Source: CAXXOK01 sp964640955
Lineage (GTDB): Bacteria; Bacillota; Clostridia; Christensenellales; Aristaeellaceae
Reading direction: 5' to 3'
DNA length: 64,000 nucleotides
NCBI GenBank assembly: GCA_964640955.1
Contig: CAZXJI010000001.1
Location: 62,001 to 126,000, forward strand
The first letter of the stretch is position 1; every line of letters starts with the position of its first letter. The notes under the pieces are model-generated. The model ran no database searches and was not told the origin of the DNA. It was given only the letters and a program-made list of their open reading frames with translations. The position numbers were made by a program, and so were the translations under genes. Shown piece by piece: positions 45,018 through 53,134 of this stretch.

Positions 45018-45620
45018 TCATTCTCCCTCCGTCTCCGTTGCCGTCTGCCCCGCCGAAGCGCTGATCGAGGCCGCGCTTTGCGAGGGCCGTGTGTCCACCG
45101 CCGTCAGGTGTATGGCCTGCGTGGCGTTGGCGGGGATCATGTCCAGGTCGCGCGCGGCGGCGTAGCAGATGGTTGCCGGGTCGGAAGCCTCGTCGATCTG
45201 CGACTGTAGGTCGGCGTTCTCGTCGCGCAGGGTTTCGATGTGCTGGTTCATCAGGGCGATCAGGCGCACCTTCCGGGAAAGCGTTCCCTGCTGAAGGAGC
45301 AGGATCAGCGAAAAGAGCACGAGAAAACCGGCGATCAGCACGACGCCCAGCCGGCGCGAAATGCGCATGCCTTTTTCGCTGCGCCGGGCGCTAACGGCGG
45401 CGTTCATGCCGTCGAAGTCGTGGTCCAGCTGCCGCGCTTCCATCCGCATGGCCTGCGTGCGGCCGCGGCGGACGGCGTCCTTGCGGAGCATGCCGGTCTG
45501 CGGATCCACCTCGGCGTTGGGCAGGTAGACGGAATTGCGGACGTAAAAACGATCCGTGGGTTTGAGATTGCCGTTTCCGTACGTCGGATACGGCTGATAC
45601 GCGTAACCGCTTTGGGACAT
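45018..45620 (-). CDS. FtsL-like septum protein with long cytoplasmic N-terminus
   Basis: A 200-residue bitopic protein directly after mraZ. An unusual N-terminus of about 85 residues, rich in Tyr/Pro and charged residues, precedes one membrane helix (RLGVVLIAGFLVLFSLILLL). A leucine-zipper-like coiled coil follows (LNQHIETLRDENADLQSQI), then a region ATICYAAARDLDMIPANATQAI of the kind found in FtsL/DivIC proteins. The total length is well above the usual 100-130. Assignment rests on position and topology. Confidence 0.7.
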   Translation of the reverse strand: MSQSGYAYQPYPTYGNGNLKPTDRFYVRNSVYLPNAEVDPQTGMLRKDAVRRGRTQAMRMEARQLDHDFDGMNAAVSARRSEKGMRISRRLGVVLIAGFLVLFSLILLLQQGTLSRKVRLIALMNQHIETLRDENADLQSQIDEASDPATICYAAARDLDMIPANATQAIHLTAVDTRPSQSAASISASAGQTATETEGE

Positions 45621-45645
45621 TGTCCCTCCGCCTCCTTCCGTTTAC

Positions 45646-46164
45646 TCAGTCGCTGTTGCCGTCGGGCCGCAGGTTGCCCATTTCTTCGAGTATCTCGTCC
45701 AGATTGCTCGTGAACTCCACGTCCGCCTCGCCGGCCTTCTCCGCGTCCATGATGCTCACGTGGTCGTACCCGCCGCTGATCTCCAGTTCCTTCGCCTCCG
45801 CCAGCATGCGCTGGCGAAGCTTGGGGGGAAGCAGCAAACGCCCCTGCGTGTCGGCCTGCATGGAGCGGTAGCTGAGCTTATAGAACTGCATGGTGTACTT
45901 CTGCACGTTGGGCTTGCGCTGGTTCATGGCGCTGAGCTCCGCGAGAATCTTATCGAAAACCTCGTCCGGGTACAGCGCAATGCCGTTGAAATTGCGCGTC
46001 GGCCCGAGGGTGAAGCTGTCGCCGAGCATGCCGCGGTATGCGTTTGGGATGATGATCCTGCCCTTTGCGTCTATCGTGTGGGAGTAGGAGCCGAAGAACG
46101 CGAACTTGGCCTGCGGCTTGGCATCCGGCACGGTGGTGCTTTCGCGGGCGTCGTTTTCGTCCAT
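45646..46164 (-). CDS. mraZ: Transcriptional regulator MraZ
   Basis: A 172-residue AbrB-fold regulator that represses its own dcw operon. Two MraZ repeats are visible: GSYSHTIDAKGRIIIPNAYR and ADTQGRLLLPPKLRQ. About 20 extra residues (MDENDARESTTVPDAKPQAK) precede the usual start, and a C-terminal tail of about 30 residues is unusual. I chose ATG 46164 because GGAGG lies 8 nt before it; the upstream in-frame ATG (46179) precedes that site. Opens the dcw cluster, followed by the ftsL-like gene. Confidence 0.93.
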   Translation of the reverse strand: MDENDARESTTVPDAKPQAKFAFFGSYSHTIDAKGRIIIPNAYRGMLGDSFTLGPTRNFNGIALYPDEVFDKILAELSAMNQRKPNVQKYTMQFYKLSYRSMQADTQGRLLLPPKLRQRMLAEAKELEISGGYDHVSIMDAEKAGEADVEFTSNLDEILEEMGNLRPDGNSD

Positions 46165-46172
46165 TCGCGGTT

Positions 46173-46199
46173 CCTCCATTCTCCACTTTTCACCACTTC
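46173..46199 (-). promoter_or_regulatory. Candidate MraZ boxes
   Basis: Three boxes at exact 10-bp spacing on the minus strand: GAAGTGG (46193-46199), AAAGTGG (46183-46189) and ATGGAGG (46173-46179). They resemble known MraZ-binding repeats, and the last overlaps the ribosome site, so autoregulation is likely. Confidence 0.6.
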
Positions 46200-46214
46200 A
46201 TGGCCTATGCCTCC

Positions 46215-46243
46215 ATTATGATCCACTTGCCTCCCCCCGTCAA
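46215..46243 (-). promoter_or_regulatory. Promoter of mraZ and the dcw cluster
   Basis: On the minus strand TTGACG, a 17-bp spacer, then CATAAT. The start lies just upstream of the candidate MraZ boxes. Confidence 0.75.
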
Positions 46244-46291
46244 GCAAACATATATTCTATTTGGAACTTTTTTTCTTCTTTCTGCCAGGCC

Positions 46292-46315
46292 AAAAAGCCC
46301 GCCATAAAGCGGGCT
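46292..46315 (-). terminator. Terminator, second of a tandem
   Basis: On the minus strand AGCCCGC, a 6-nt loop, GCGGGCT, then TTTTT. It lies past the phosphoesterase gene. Confidence 0.7.
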
Positions 46316-46323
46316 GCGACGAC

Positions 46324-46361
46324 AAAAAAGCGGCGAACCGTCTTTTCAGTCGGTTCGCCGC
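46324..46361 (-). terminator. Terminator of the phosphoesterase operon
   Basis: On the minus strand an 11-bp stem, GCGGCGAACCG with CGGTTCGCCGC, then TTTTTTG, about 45 nt after the phosphoesterase stop. Confidence 0.9.
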
Positions 46362-46404
46362 ACCTTATTATTCCGTTTTTTTGATTTTGGTAGTCCGGCA
46401 GGCG

Positions 46405-47103
46405 TTACGCGTCTTCCAGAACCTTGACCGGGGCAAAGCCCAGCGCGTCGCAGGAGGTGAGGCGATAGCTTACGCCGTTGTGTTCGCCGTTGAAGCCGCT
46501 GCGGATGCCTACGCCGTGCAGATGCCCGTATACGCAGAGCTTCACGCCGTACTCCTCCAGGAGGGCCGTAAAAGCGGTATCCCGGCAGTCCTTCAGAAGC
46601 GGGGGAAAATGCGTCATGGCGACGATCGGCAACCCGCGCCCGGCGGCGTGATCCAGCGCCATGCGCAGGCGGATCAGCTCCCGTTGGTAGATCTTCGTCT
46701 CCTGCTCGTCCAGCGGAAAAGCCTCCGTGGGGAAGGTCCACCCGCGCGTGCCGCACACGGCCCGGCCGCCTACGGCGACGGAATCGTTCTGCAGGGCGAG
46801 CATCCCTTCCGGCAAAAACGAACGCAGCTTGGTAATGGAGCTCCACCAGTAATCATGGTTGCCGCGCAGGAGGATTTTCGTTCCCGGAAGCGCCGCGATA
46901 CTTTGCAGATCGGCCTTGGCGTCGTTAAACTGCATCGCCCAGCTGATATCCCCGGGTATCAGCACGGTATCGGACGGCGCCACGGTTTCCAGCCAGTTTT
47001 CGCGAATGGTATCCATATGATGGTCCCAATGCTGGCCGAAAATATCCATGGGTTTAACGCCGTTGCCCGGCATGTGCAGATCCCCGATTGCAAAGATCGC
47101 CAT
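46405..47103 (-). CDS. Calcineurin-like metallophosphoesterase
   Basis: A 232-residue cytosolic metal-dependent phosphoesterase. The full motif set is present: AIGDLHMPG (D-x-H), IPGDISWAM (GD), LRGNHDYWW (GNHD), MTHFPPL and VYGHLHGVG (GHxH). It resembles the Firmicutes single-domain group whose natural substrates are unknown. It lies 52 nt after the zinc-ribbon gene. Confidence 0.9.
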   Translation of the reverse strand: MAIFAIGDLHMPGNGVKPMDIFGQHWDHHMDTIRENWLETVAPSDTVLIPGDISWAMQFNDAKADLQSIAALPGTKILLRGNHDYWWSSITKLRSFLPEGMLALQNDSVAVGGRAVCGTRGWTFPTEAFPLDEQETKIYQRELIRLRMALDHAAGRGLPIVAMTHFPPLLKDCRDTAFTALLEEYGVKLCVYGHLHGVGIRSGFNGEHNGVSYRLTSCDALGFAPVKVLEDA

Positions 47104-47155
47104 TATGCGCCTCGCTTTCCCGTTTCAGCTCGCGCCCCGGCACGCTCCGGCGGCG

Positions 47156-47569
47156 TCAGTGATCCTTATCGTCGCTTTCGTCGTCCTCATCCTCGTCCTG
47201 CTCGTCCTCGATGACGCTTTCCAGCGAAAGCTCGCTCTCGATTTCGCCGTACTCCCCCGCCGGGATATCCTCGTGCACCTGGGGGATGATCTCGTCCATG
47301 GTGCTGACGGAGTTGAGGCCGATGCTGCTCTCGTCCACCGATTCGGGATCGTCGTCGTCATCGTCGTCGCCGCCGTTTTGCTGCATCTCCTTGAGGCAGC
47401 TCAGGCACACGTCCTTGCCGGGCAGCGCCGGCGCGGCGTTGCACACCGAGCACAGCTCCATCTCTTCCTGCGCCTGCTCCCCCTTCATCTCGCGGTAGCA
47501 AACCTTACAGTACTTTTCGCCCTCCTGGATATAATTCAATTCGCAGCGGGGGCATTTGATCAGCTTCAT
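47156..47569 (-). CDS. Zinc-ribbon protein with acidic C-terminus
   Basis: A 137-residue cytosolic protein. Four CxxC pairs (CPRC, CKVC, CSVC, CLSC) in the first 70 residues suggest two zinc ribbons. A run of seven Asp starts a strongly acidic C-terminal half ending in DEDEDDESDDKDH. ATG 47569 has GGGAG 9 nt upstream; the frame also extends 54 residues further upstream, but without a ribosome site. No family is recognised. Possibly a protein- or RNA-binding adaptor. First gene of the phosphoesterase operon. Confidence 0.7.
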   Translation of the reverse strand: MKLIKCPRCELNYIQEGEKYCKVCYREMKGEQAQEEMELCSVCNAAPALPGKDVCLSCLKEMQQNGGDDDDDDDPESVDESSIGLNSVSTMDEIIPQVHEDIPAGEYGEIESELSLESVIEDEQDEDEDDESDDKDH

Positions 47570-47795
47570 GAGAAAGTACTCCCTTCTAGGTATCCTAACC
47601 GCGGAAGGCGCGTTTGCGCCGTATCGGGTTCGGGTTTCGGCGCGGCGCCGGGTTTGGTTGGAAAACGGATTGCGGCGAGCAAAGCGCAGTACAGGAAACC
47701 CGGTCACCAGAAAGTGCGAATCCGTCCGCATCCTCTGGCGTACCGGAGCGTCCGTCGGCTTCTTGTAACGATCTTGTCACCCTCCACGGTGTGAG

Positions 47796-47824
47796 ATTAT
47801 ACTACGGTTGTTTCATGCACGCAA
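47796..47824 (-). promoter_or_regulatory. Promoter of the zinc-ribbon/phosphoesterase operon
   Basis: On the minus strand TTGCGT, a 17-bp spacer, then a perfect TATAAT. The start codon is about 220 nt downstream, leaving a long leader. Confidence 0.75.
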
Positions 47825-47987
47825 GAGGATTTTGCATTTCTGCCGTTTTTTCCAATTTGAGGATGTTGCGCGGGGAAAAACCGGGCCCGCAAACGGCGCG
47901 GATACATGAAAAACGAAGGCTTCGGGCAGGGCCTGCGCGGCCGGCGAGCGTTTGCCGGCCGTGCGAAATCATCGGTTGACCCAAACA

Positions 47988-48009
47988 GCGCCCCGGTGTG
48001 CCGGGGCGC
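47988..48009 (-). terminator. Probable terminator of the GerMN/two-component operon
   Basis: On the minus strand GCGCCCCGG, 4-nt loop, CCGGGGCGC, then a weak T-rich tail (TGTTTGGG). It lies 66 nt after the GerMN stop codon. Confidence 0.5.
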
Positions 48010-48074
48010 CGTCCGCATTCGCCTTTTCGCTTTTGCTTCTGTCATTAACCCGCCTTAGGCTCCCGTCTGCGCCG

Positions 48075-49046
48075 TTACCGGTCCAGCATCGCCTCAAGGC
48101 GCTCGTAGGTCATCTTCCAGACGCCGTTCTCGCGCCTGAGCTGCAACGGATACGCGGCAATCTCCTCTCCGCCGTCCGTGCCCCGCAGGTACAGCGTCGC
48201 GGTCACCGTCGCCGCCAGCCCGTTCTCGGCCACGCTCCCCGCGGAGACGACGTACCCGGTCGGGGTTTCGGCGGAGGCGAGCGCCTCGGTCAGTTCGGCC
48301 AGGCCGGGCCTATCCGCGTCGGTCACGTAACGGTACAGGCGCTGCGGGTCGTTTTCCTGCCACGCCGCGAGAATCGTCTCGGCCGTGCGCTGAGGCGTCA
48401 GCAGAAGGCTTTCGTCCCGCGTCACGGGGTCGCTCAGCCCCGTGGCTCCGCCCAGAAAATAGGCGTTTTCCAACCGCAGGCTGGTCTGCACTTCGCCGTG
48501 CTTGTGCACCAGAATCTGCACCCCCGTATAGGGGTAATACTCCGTGACCGACGCCGCGATGCTCTGCACGATCAGTTTGCGCAGCAGGGGCGCCTCGTCC
48601 TTCCAATCGACGTTGGTCGCCCAGTCGTCGGGCACGCCGTCGTCCAAAAACCCGTCGTCCAACGTGATGAACAGCGTGCCGTCCCGGGAAATGACGCTTT
48701 CCACCCGCGTCTGTTCGGGGAGTAGCCGTTTGAGGCCGCTATCGGCATTTTGCGGGCCGTTCACCAGCGCCTGGACGATCGCGTATTCCACGCTCTGGTC
48801 GCGCGGCACGGTCAGCGTGCGGCTTTCGGCGGCCAGCAGCGGCTCGTCCAGGTAGCGAAAATAGAGCGTCGCGTCTACGACGTTCGTGCTGTTCTCGTCC
48901 GCGGTCGCCGAAAACACCTCCACCGTGGTTCCCGGTTCGGCGGTCGTCTCGTTTTTAAGAAGAGGATCGACGGACTGCGGCGCGCAACCGGCGAGCAGCG
49001 CAAGGATCGCCGCCAGCATCAGCGCCATGGACAGCCTGCGTTTCAT
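48075..49046 (-). CDS. GerMN-domain lipoprotein
   Basis: A 323-residue exported lipoprotein. The signal peptide ends in LALLAGC, a lipobox. A GerMN domain (residues about 50-170, with the YLDEPLLAAESRTLTVP and VESVISRDGTLFITLDDGFLD segments) follows, then a second domain of about 150 residues. GGAGG lies 7 nt before ATG 49046. The gene is 11 nt after the sensor kinase, so it is probably part of that signalling operon, in the place where walRK operons carry accessory extracytoplasmic regulators. Confidence 0.85.
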   Translation of the reverse strand: MKRRLSMALMLAAILALLAGCAPQSVDPLLKNETTAEPGTTVEVFSATADENSTNVVDATLYFRYLDEPLLAAESRTLTVPRDQSVEYAIVQALVNGPQNADSGLKRLLPEQTRVESVISRDGTLFITLDDGFLDDGVPDDWATNVDWKDEAPLLRKLIVQSIAASVTEYYPYTGVQILVHKHGEVQTSLRLENAYFLGGATGLSDPVTRDESLLLTPQRTAETILAAWQENDPQRLYRYVTDADRPGLAELTEALASAETPTGYVVSAGSVAENGLAATVTATLYLRGTDGGEEIAAYPLQLRRENGVWKMTYERLEAMLDR

Positions 49047-49057
49047 CTCCACCCCTC

Positions 49058-50533
49058 CTAGCTCTGGTGGATGGGCAGCTCGATTGTAAACGTCGTTCCG
49101 TGGCCTTCTTCGCTCTGTACCGATATGGTGCCTCCGTGCATCAGCACCAGCTGGTTGACGATACTCAACCCCAGCCCCGTGCCGCCCGTTTCCCGGCTGC
49201 GGGCCTTGTCCACCCGGTAAAAGCGGTCGAAGATGTGGGGCAGGTCCTGCTTGGGAATGCCGGGGCCGTTGTCGGCGATGGTGAGGATCGCGTCGCGGCC
49301 CATGCGGATCAGCCGCACGCGCACCAGCCCGCCCTCGGGCGTGTACTTGATGGCGTTATCCATGATGTTGTACACGACCTGCGTAAGCTTCGCGCAGTCG
49401 GCGTACATTTCGCAGTTGTCGGATATCTGCAGCTTAATCTGCTGACGGCGGCGCTCCGCCACGATGGACAGCCGGTGCGCCACGTCCTTTACGACCTGCG
49501 CGAACTTGAAGGTTTCGCGCTTCAGGCGCATATTCTTGCTGTCCATGCTCACCAGCGTCAGCAGATCGCTGATGATGAGATTCAGCCGGTTGATCTCCCG
49601 GTTGACGTCGGAGAGGAAGTCGGTTCGCACGGCCGCGTCCATGTCCGGCTGATAAATGATGTTTTCCAGCAATATCTTCATGGTCGCCAGCGGAGTTTTC
49701 AGCTCGTGACTGGCATTGGACACGAACTGGTTGCGGCTCTTATCCAGCATTTCCAGCTTTTCGGCCATGACGTTGAAGGCTTCGGCGAGCCTGCGCATTT
49801 CCCCGCTGCCCCGCGCCGGCACGCGCACGGACAGGTCGCCCCGTCCCATGCGCTGTATGCTGCGCGTAAGCGTCACGATGGGTTTGGCGATGATCTGCGA
49901 CAGAATCAGCGCGATCGCTATGGACGCGCCCGCCGCGATCAGGAAGTAGAGCGCCATGCGGCCCTGCAGGGTCGTCAAACGCTGCATTACGTCCTGGATG
50001 GAGGTTGAAAACAGCATAATGCCGACGGTTTCGCCCCCGGAGGTCAGCGCCGCCGTGCTATAGCCCACCCATTGCGCGTTCACGTTCAGGGGCCGGAACA
50101 GGGACAGGAACGACAGCTTCTGCTGCGAGCCTAGCTGATGCACGCCGTAATCGACGGTTTTGCCCCCCGTGAGGATGGAGGAAACCTCCGGCAGCTCCAC
50201 GCGGGAACCCGTCAGTTCCTCAAAGCTGTCCGCCTGCACCTTGCCGCTCATGTCCAGCACCATCAGCCGGCCGCCGAGTTCGCCGCCGGCCTCGTTGAGC
50301 AGCGTCTGCAGCTCCTCCATGCGCGCGCCCGCATACAGCGGCGCAGCCTCCACCGCCAGCCGCTCGGTATTCGCCTGGTCGCCGTCGCGCCGATCCACGA
50401 ATAAGTAATCGCCCACCAAACCAATCAACGATGTGGCTACCGCATAGTAGCACACCCCGACAACCAGCAGGAAGGCGAGTACGATTTTCCAGCGGACAGA
50501 CGAGAACGGGTTCTTAATCTTTATCCGTGAAAT
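49058..50533 (-). CDS. WalK-like sensor histidine kinase with apparent ATT start
   Basis: A 491-residue membrane kinase. TM1 (about residues 20-40) is followed by an extracytoplasmic domain and TM2 near residue 200. A HAMP region (ITLTRSIQRMGRGDLSVRVPARG-like, 250s) precedes HisKA with FVSNASHELKTPLATMKIL, N-box NIMDNAIKYTPEGG, DNGPGIPKQDL and GTGLGLSIVNQL. No in-frame ATG, GTG or TTG lies between the regulator's interior and TM1. An ATT at 50533 with GGGGAG 9 nt upstream fits best (20-nt overlap with the regulator gene); an ATT at 50518 overlapping its stop is the alternative. Identity secure, start inferred. Confidence 0.88.
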   Translation of the reverse strand: MSRIKIKNPFSSVRWKIVLAFLLVVGVCYYAVATSLIGLVGDYLFVDRRDGDQANTERLAVEAAPLYAGARMEELQTLLNEAGGELGGRLMVLDMSGKVQADSFEELTGSRVELPEVSSILTGGKTVDYGVHQLGSQQKLSFLSLFRPLNVNAQWVGYSTAALTSGGETVGIMLFSTSIQDVMQRLTTLQGRMALYFLIAAGASIAIALILSQIIAKPIVTLTRSIQRMGRGDLSVRVPARGSGEMRRLAEAFNVMAEKLEMLDKSRNQFVSNASHELKTPLATMKILLENIIYQPDMDAAVRTDFLSDVNREINRLNLIISDLLTLVSMDSKNMRLKRETFKFAQVVKDVAHRLSIVAERRRQQIKLQISDNCEMYADCAKLTQVVYNIMDNAIKYTPEGGLVRVRLIRMGRDAILTIADNGPGIPKQDLPHIFDRFYRVDKARSRETGGTGLGLSIVNQLVLMHGGTISVQSEEGHGTTFTIELPIHQS

Positions 50534-51206
50534 AGTAGCCCACTCCCCACTTGGTGAAGATAAACTCCGGCTGAGCGGGATTGCGTTCGATCTTCTCGCG
50601 CAGACGCCGGATATGGACGTCCACCGTACGTGCATCGCCGGTGTAATCGTACTTCCAGACGGTTTCCAGCATCGCCTCGCGGCTGAATACCTTGCCGCGG
50701 TTATTGACGAACATCTGCAGCAGGTCGAACTCCTTGGCCGTCAGGCGCACGTCCTTGCCGCCGAGGGTCACGGCACGGTTGACGGAGTTGATCTCCAGAT
50801 CGTGCACGCGGATGACCTTTTTGGTGTCCGGCTGCTGCGCGCCGCCGGCGCGCCGCAGGATGGTCTTGATGCGGGCCTTGACCTCCAGAATATTGAACGG
50901 CTTGGTCATATAGTCGTCCGCGCCGTATTCCAGCCCGAGAATCTTATCGATGTGCTCGCCCTTGGCGGTGAGCATGATGATGGGCACGTTGCTGTGCTCG
51001 CGGATGCGCTGGCATACCGTGATGCCGTCCAGCTTGGGAAGCATCACATCCAAAAGAATAAAATCGAAATTGCCCGCGAAAAACTTCGCCAGCGCCTCTT
51101 CGCCGTCCGCGGCGGAATCGGTCTCGAAACCTTCCTGTTCCAAAGTATATTTCAAGCCTTTGATGATCAAAGGCTCGTCGTCGACCAATAAAATTCGCTT
51201 CGCCAT
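50514..51206 (-). CDS. WalR/PhoB-like response regulator
   Basis: A 230-residue regulator. Receiver domain: RILLVDDEPLI, phospho-acceptor Asp in FILLDVMLPKLDG, Lys in DDYMTKPFN. Winged-helix output: LTAKEFDLLQMFVNNRG and VDVHIRRLREKIE, ending in FTKWGVGYYF. ATG 51206 has an AAAGGA site 8 nt upstream. It overlaps the kinase gene and is followed by a GerMN lipoprotein gene, a layout like the essential cell-wall system WalRK; the name is suggestive only. Confidence 0.9.
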   Translation of the reverse strand: MAKRILLVDDEPLIIKGLKYTLEQEGFETDSAADGEEALAKFFAGNFDFILLDVMLPKLDGITVCQRIREHSNVPIIMLTAKGEHIDKILGLEYGADDYMTKPFNILEVKARIKTILRRAGGAQQPDTKKVIRVHDLEINSVNRAVTLGGKDVRLTAKEFDLLQMFVNNRGKVFSREAMLETVWKYDYTGDARTVDVHIRRLREKIERNPAQPEFIFTKWGVGYYFTDKD

Positions 51207-51287
51207 AGGCTCCGTCCTTTCCGGATATTGGCAGTCCAAGCGGAGCGCATACGCGCTCAAACGTAGACAAATAGCCGCCTTGCATAT

Positions 51288-51316
51288 ATTGTAAGGCGAA
51301 ACAGGTAAAAAAGCAA
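51288..51316 (-). promoter_or_regulatory. Promoter of the WalR-like operon
   Basis: On the minus strand TTGCTT, a 17-bp spacer, then TACAAT. Leader of about 75 nt. Confidence 0.7.
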
Positions 51317-51469
51317 GAGAATTGTTACAAGTTCTTTCTAATTGTTGCGTTTGCCCGGAACGCCCCGTTCCGCGCTTCTTTCGGCTTCGGGTCGGCCTTT
51401 TAAGGCGGCGCACAGTGCGGGGCGCTCGAATCATGCGAAGTTTCGTTGCGGTTTCTTAACGAACGCTCT

Positions 51470-51515
51470 CAAAATACGCGCCGGCCCGGAACCGCTCAGG
51501 GTTCCGGGCCGGCGC
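51470..51515 (-). terminator. Terminator of gpmI and the glycolytic operon
   Basis: A 16-bp perfect stem (51478-51493 with 51500-51515) has a 6-nt loop, with GTATTTTGAG as a short T-rich tail on the minus strand. Confidence 0.8.
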
Positions 51516-51531
51516 TGTTGGGACCGTCCTT

Positions 51532-53079
51532 TTATTGAAGCAGGCTCTTGCCCGTCATTTCCTTTGGGATCGGGATGCCCATGCTTTCAAGCATCGTGGG
51601 CGCGATATCCGAAAGCCGTCCGCCCTCGCGCAGCGTGCGCCCGACCATCTCCGGCCCGACGGCGATGAAGGGCACGGGGTTGGTGGTATGCGCGGTGAAG
51701 GGCTCGCCCGTTTCGGGGTCGACCATCTGGTCGGCGTTGCCGTGGTCGGCGGTCACGAAGGCGCGCCCGCCGTTGCGCAGAATGGCGCGCAGCACCGCCC
51801 ACACGCAGTCGTCCACCGCCTTTACGGCTTCCTCGGCCGCCTCCATGACGCCGGTATGGCCCACCATGTCGCAGTTGGCGAAGTTCAGGATCATCACGTC
51901 GTACTTTTTGGCGTTGATCTCCTCAATGGCCTTGCCCGCAACCTCGAAGGCGCTCATTTCCGGGCTCATGTCGAAGGTCGCCACCTTGGAGGAGGGCACG
52001 AGAATGCGATCCTCGCCCGGGTTGGGCTTCTCCACGCCGCCGTTGAAGAAGAAGGTGACGTGCGCGTATTTCTGCGTCTCGGCGATGCGCAGCTGCGTCC
52101 TGTCCAGCGCGGCCAGGTATTCGCCCAGCGTGTTGTGCAGCGTTTCCGGCGGGTTGACCACCGAAAGCCCCGTGAACGTCTCGTCGTACTGGGTCATGCT
52201 GACGAAGTTCACGTGGAAATAGCCTTTTTTGCGCTTGAAACCGGTAAAATCCGGCTGGATGAACGTGCGCGTCAGCTGGCGCGCGCGATCCGGGCGGAAA
52301 TTGAAGAAGATCACGCCGTCCTCCGGCGCGATGACGCCGGTGGGCTTTCCGTTGGCCATCACGACGGTGGGCAGCACGAACTCGTCGTTGCCCTTCTCGC
52401 CCAGCGCGTAGCTCTGAGTCACGGCCTGCTCGGCGTTATCGGCGGTCTTGCCCTCGCCCAGCACCAGGGCGTCGTACGCCTTCTCGACGCGGTCCCACAG
52501 GTTGTCGCGGTCCATCGCCCAGTAGCGGCCCATGACCGTGGCGATCTTCCCCACGCCGATCTGCTTGAGCTTCTCTTCCAGTTCCTTCACGTACCCGATG
52601 CCGCTGGTCGGTGGCACGTCGCGCCCGTCCAGAAAGCAATGCACGTACACGTCCCTGACCCCGTGCTGCTTGCACATGGCAAGCAGCGCGTACAGGTGAG
52701 TGTTGTGGCTGTGCACGCCGCCGTCGCTGACCAGTCCCATCAGGTGGATGGCTTTGCCGCTCTCGCGGGCCTTGTCCATTACGTCGCAAAGCGGTTTCTT
52801 TTCGAAAAATACGCCGTCCTGAATATCCTTGGTGATGCGCGTCAGCTCCTGGTACACAATGCGCCCGGCACCGATGTTCAGATGCCCGACCTCGCTGTTG
52901 CCCATCTGCCCGTCCGGGAGCCCCACGTCCATGCCGCTGGCGCCGAGCTGCGTATGCGGATAGCGCTTCATCAGCTCGTCCAGGTGAGGCGTTCCCGCCT
53001 GATAGATGGCGTTGCCTTCGTGCGCCGGGTTGATGCCGAAACCGTCCATGATCAGTAAAGCCGTCATGGTCTTATCCAT
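51532..53079 (-). CDS. gpmI: 2,3-bisphosphoglycerate-independent phosphoglycerate mutase
   Basis: It converts 3- to 2-phosphoglycerate. The 515-residue alkaline-phosphatase-fold enzyme opens MTALLIMDGFGINP. The catalytic Ser is in GQMGNSEVGHLNIGAGR, and the metal ligands are in VTADHGNADQMVD and the ANCDMVGHTGV segment. Last gene of cggR-pgk-tpiA-gpmI, with a strong terminator 17 nt past the stop. Confidence 0.98.
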   Translation of the reverse strand: MDKTMTALLIMDGFGINPAHEGNAIYQAGTPHLDELMKRYPHTQLGASGMDVGLPDGQMGNSEVGHLNIGAGRIVYQELTRITKDIQDGVFFEKKPLCDVMDKARESGKAIHLMGLVSDGGVHSHNTHLYALLAMCKQHGVRDVYVHCFLDGRDVPPTSGIGYVKELEEKLKQIGVGKIATVMGRYWAMDRDNLWDRVEKAYDALVLGEGKTADNAEQAVTQSYALGEKGNDEFVLPTVVMANGKPTGVIAPEDGVIFFNFRPDRARQLTRTFIQPDFTGFKRKKGYFHVNFVSMTQYDETFTGLSVVNPPETLHNTLGEYLAALDRTQLRIAETQKYAHVTFFFNGGVEKPNPGEDRILVPSSKVATFDMSPEMSAFEVAGKAIEEINAKKYDVMILNFANCDMVGHTGVMEAAEEAVKAVDDCVWAVLRAILRNGGRAFVTADHGNADQMVDPETGEPFTAHTTNPVPFIAVGPEMVGRTLREGGRLSDIAPTMLESMGIPIPKEMTGKSLLQ

Positions 53080-53134
53080 TCCAGTTGCTCCTCGTTCGTT
53101 CTGTCGTCGCGGGGTGCGCCCCGCCCGGGAAAAA

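Larger units (their letters stand above)
47570..48074. other. Intergenic region with long leader (505 nt)
   Basis: From left to right this holds a leader of about 220 nt for the zinc-ribbon gene and its promoter (47796-47824). Two GC-rich hairpins lie beyond it on the GerMN gene side. Hairpins are at 47938-47961 (8 bp) and 47988-48009 (9 bp). The plus-strand open frame covering 47614-47979 does not look like protein. Confidence 0.6.
51207..51531. other. Intergenic region between gpmI and the response regulator (325 nt)
   Basis: This holds the gpmI terminator (51470-51515) and the regulator's promoter (51288-51316), with an AT-rich stretch between them. I looked for paired TGTAA-type WalR boxes and did not find a convincing one. 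No gene is supported. Confidence 0.55.

Noticed and set aside
47614..47979. A 121-codon plus-strand open frame in the 505-nt intergenic region
   Set aside because: It has no ribosome site, lies opposite a promoter and leader, and its translation has no domain-like or hydrophobic pattern.
51207..51470. WalR-type TGT(A/T)A(A/T)-N5-TGT operator upstream of the response regulator
   Set aside because: Only single TGTAAC/TGTTAC-like hexamers occur, with the wrong spacing.
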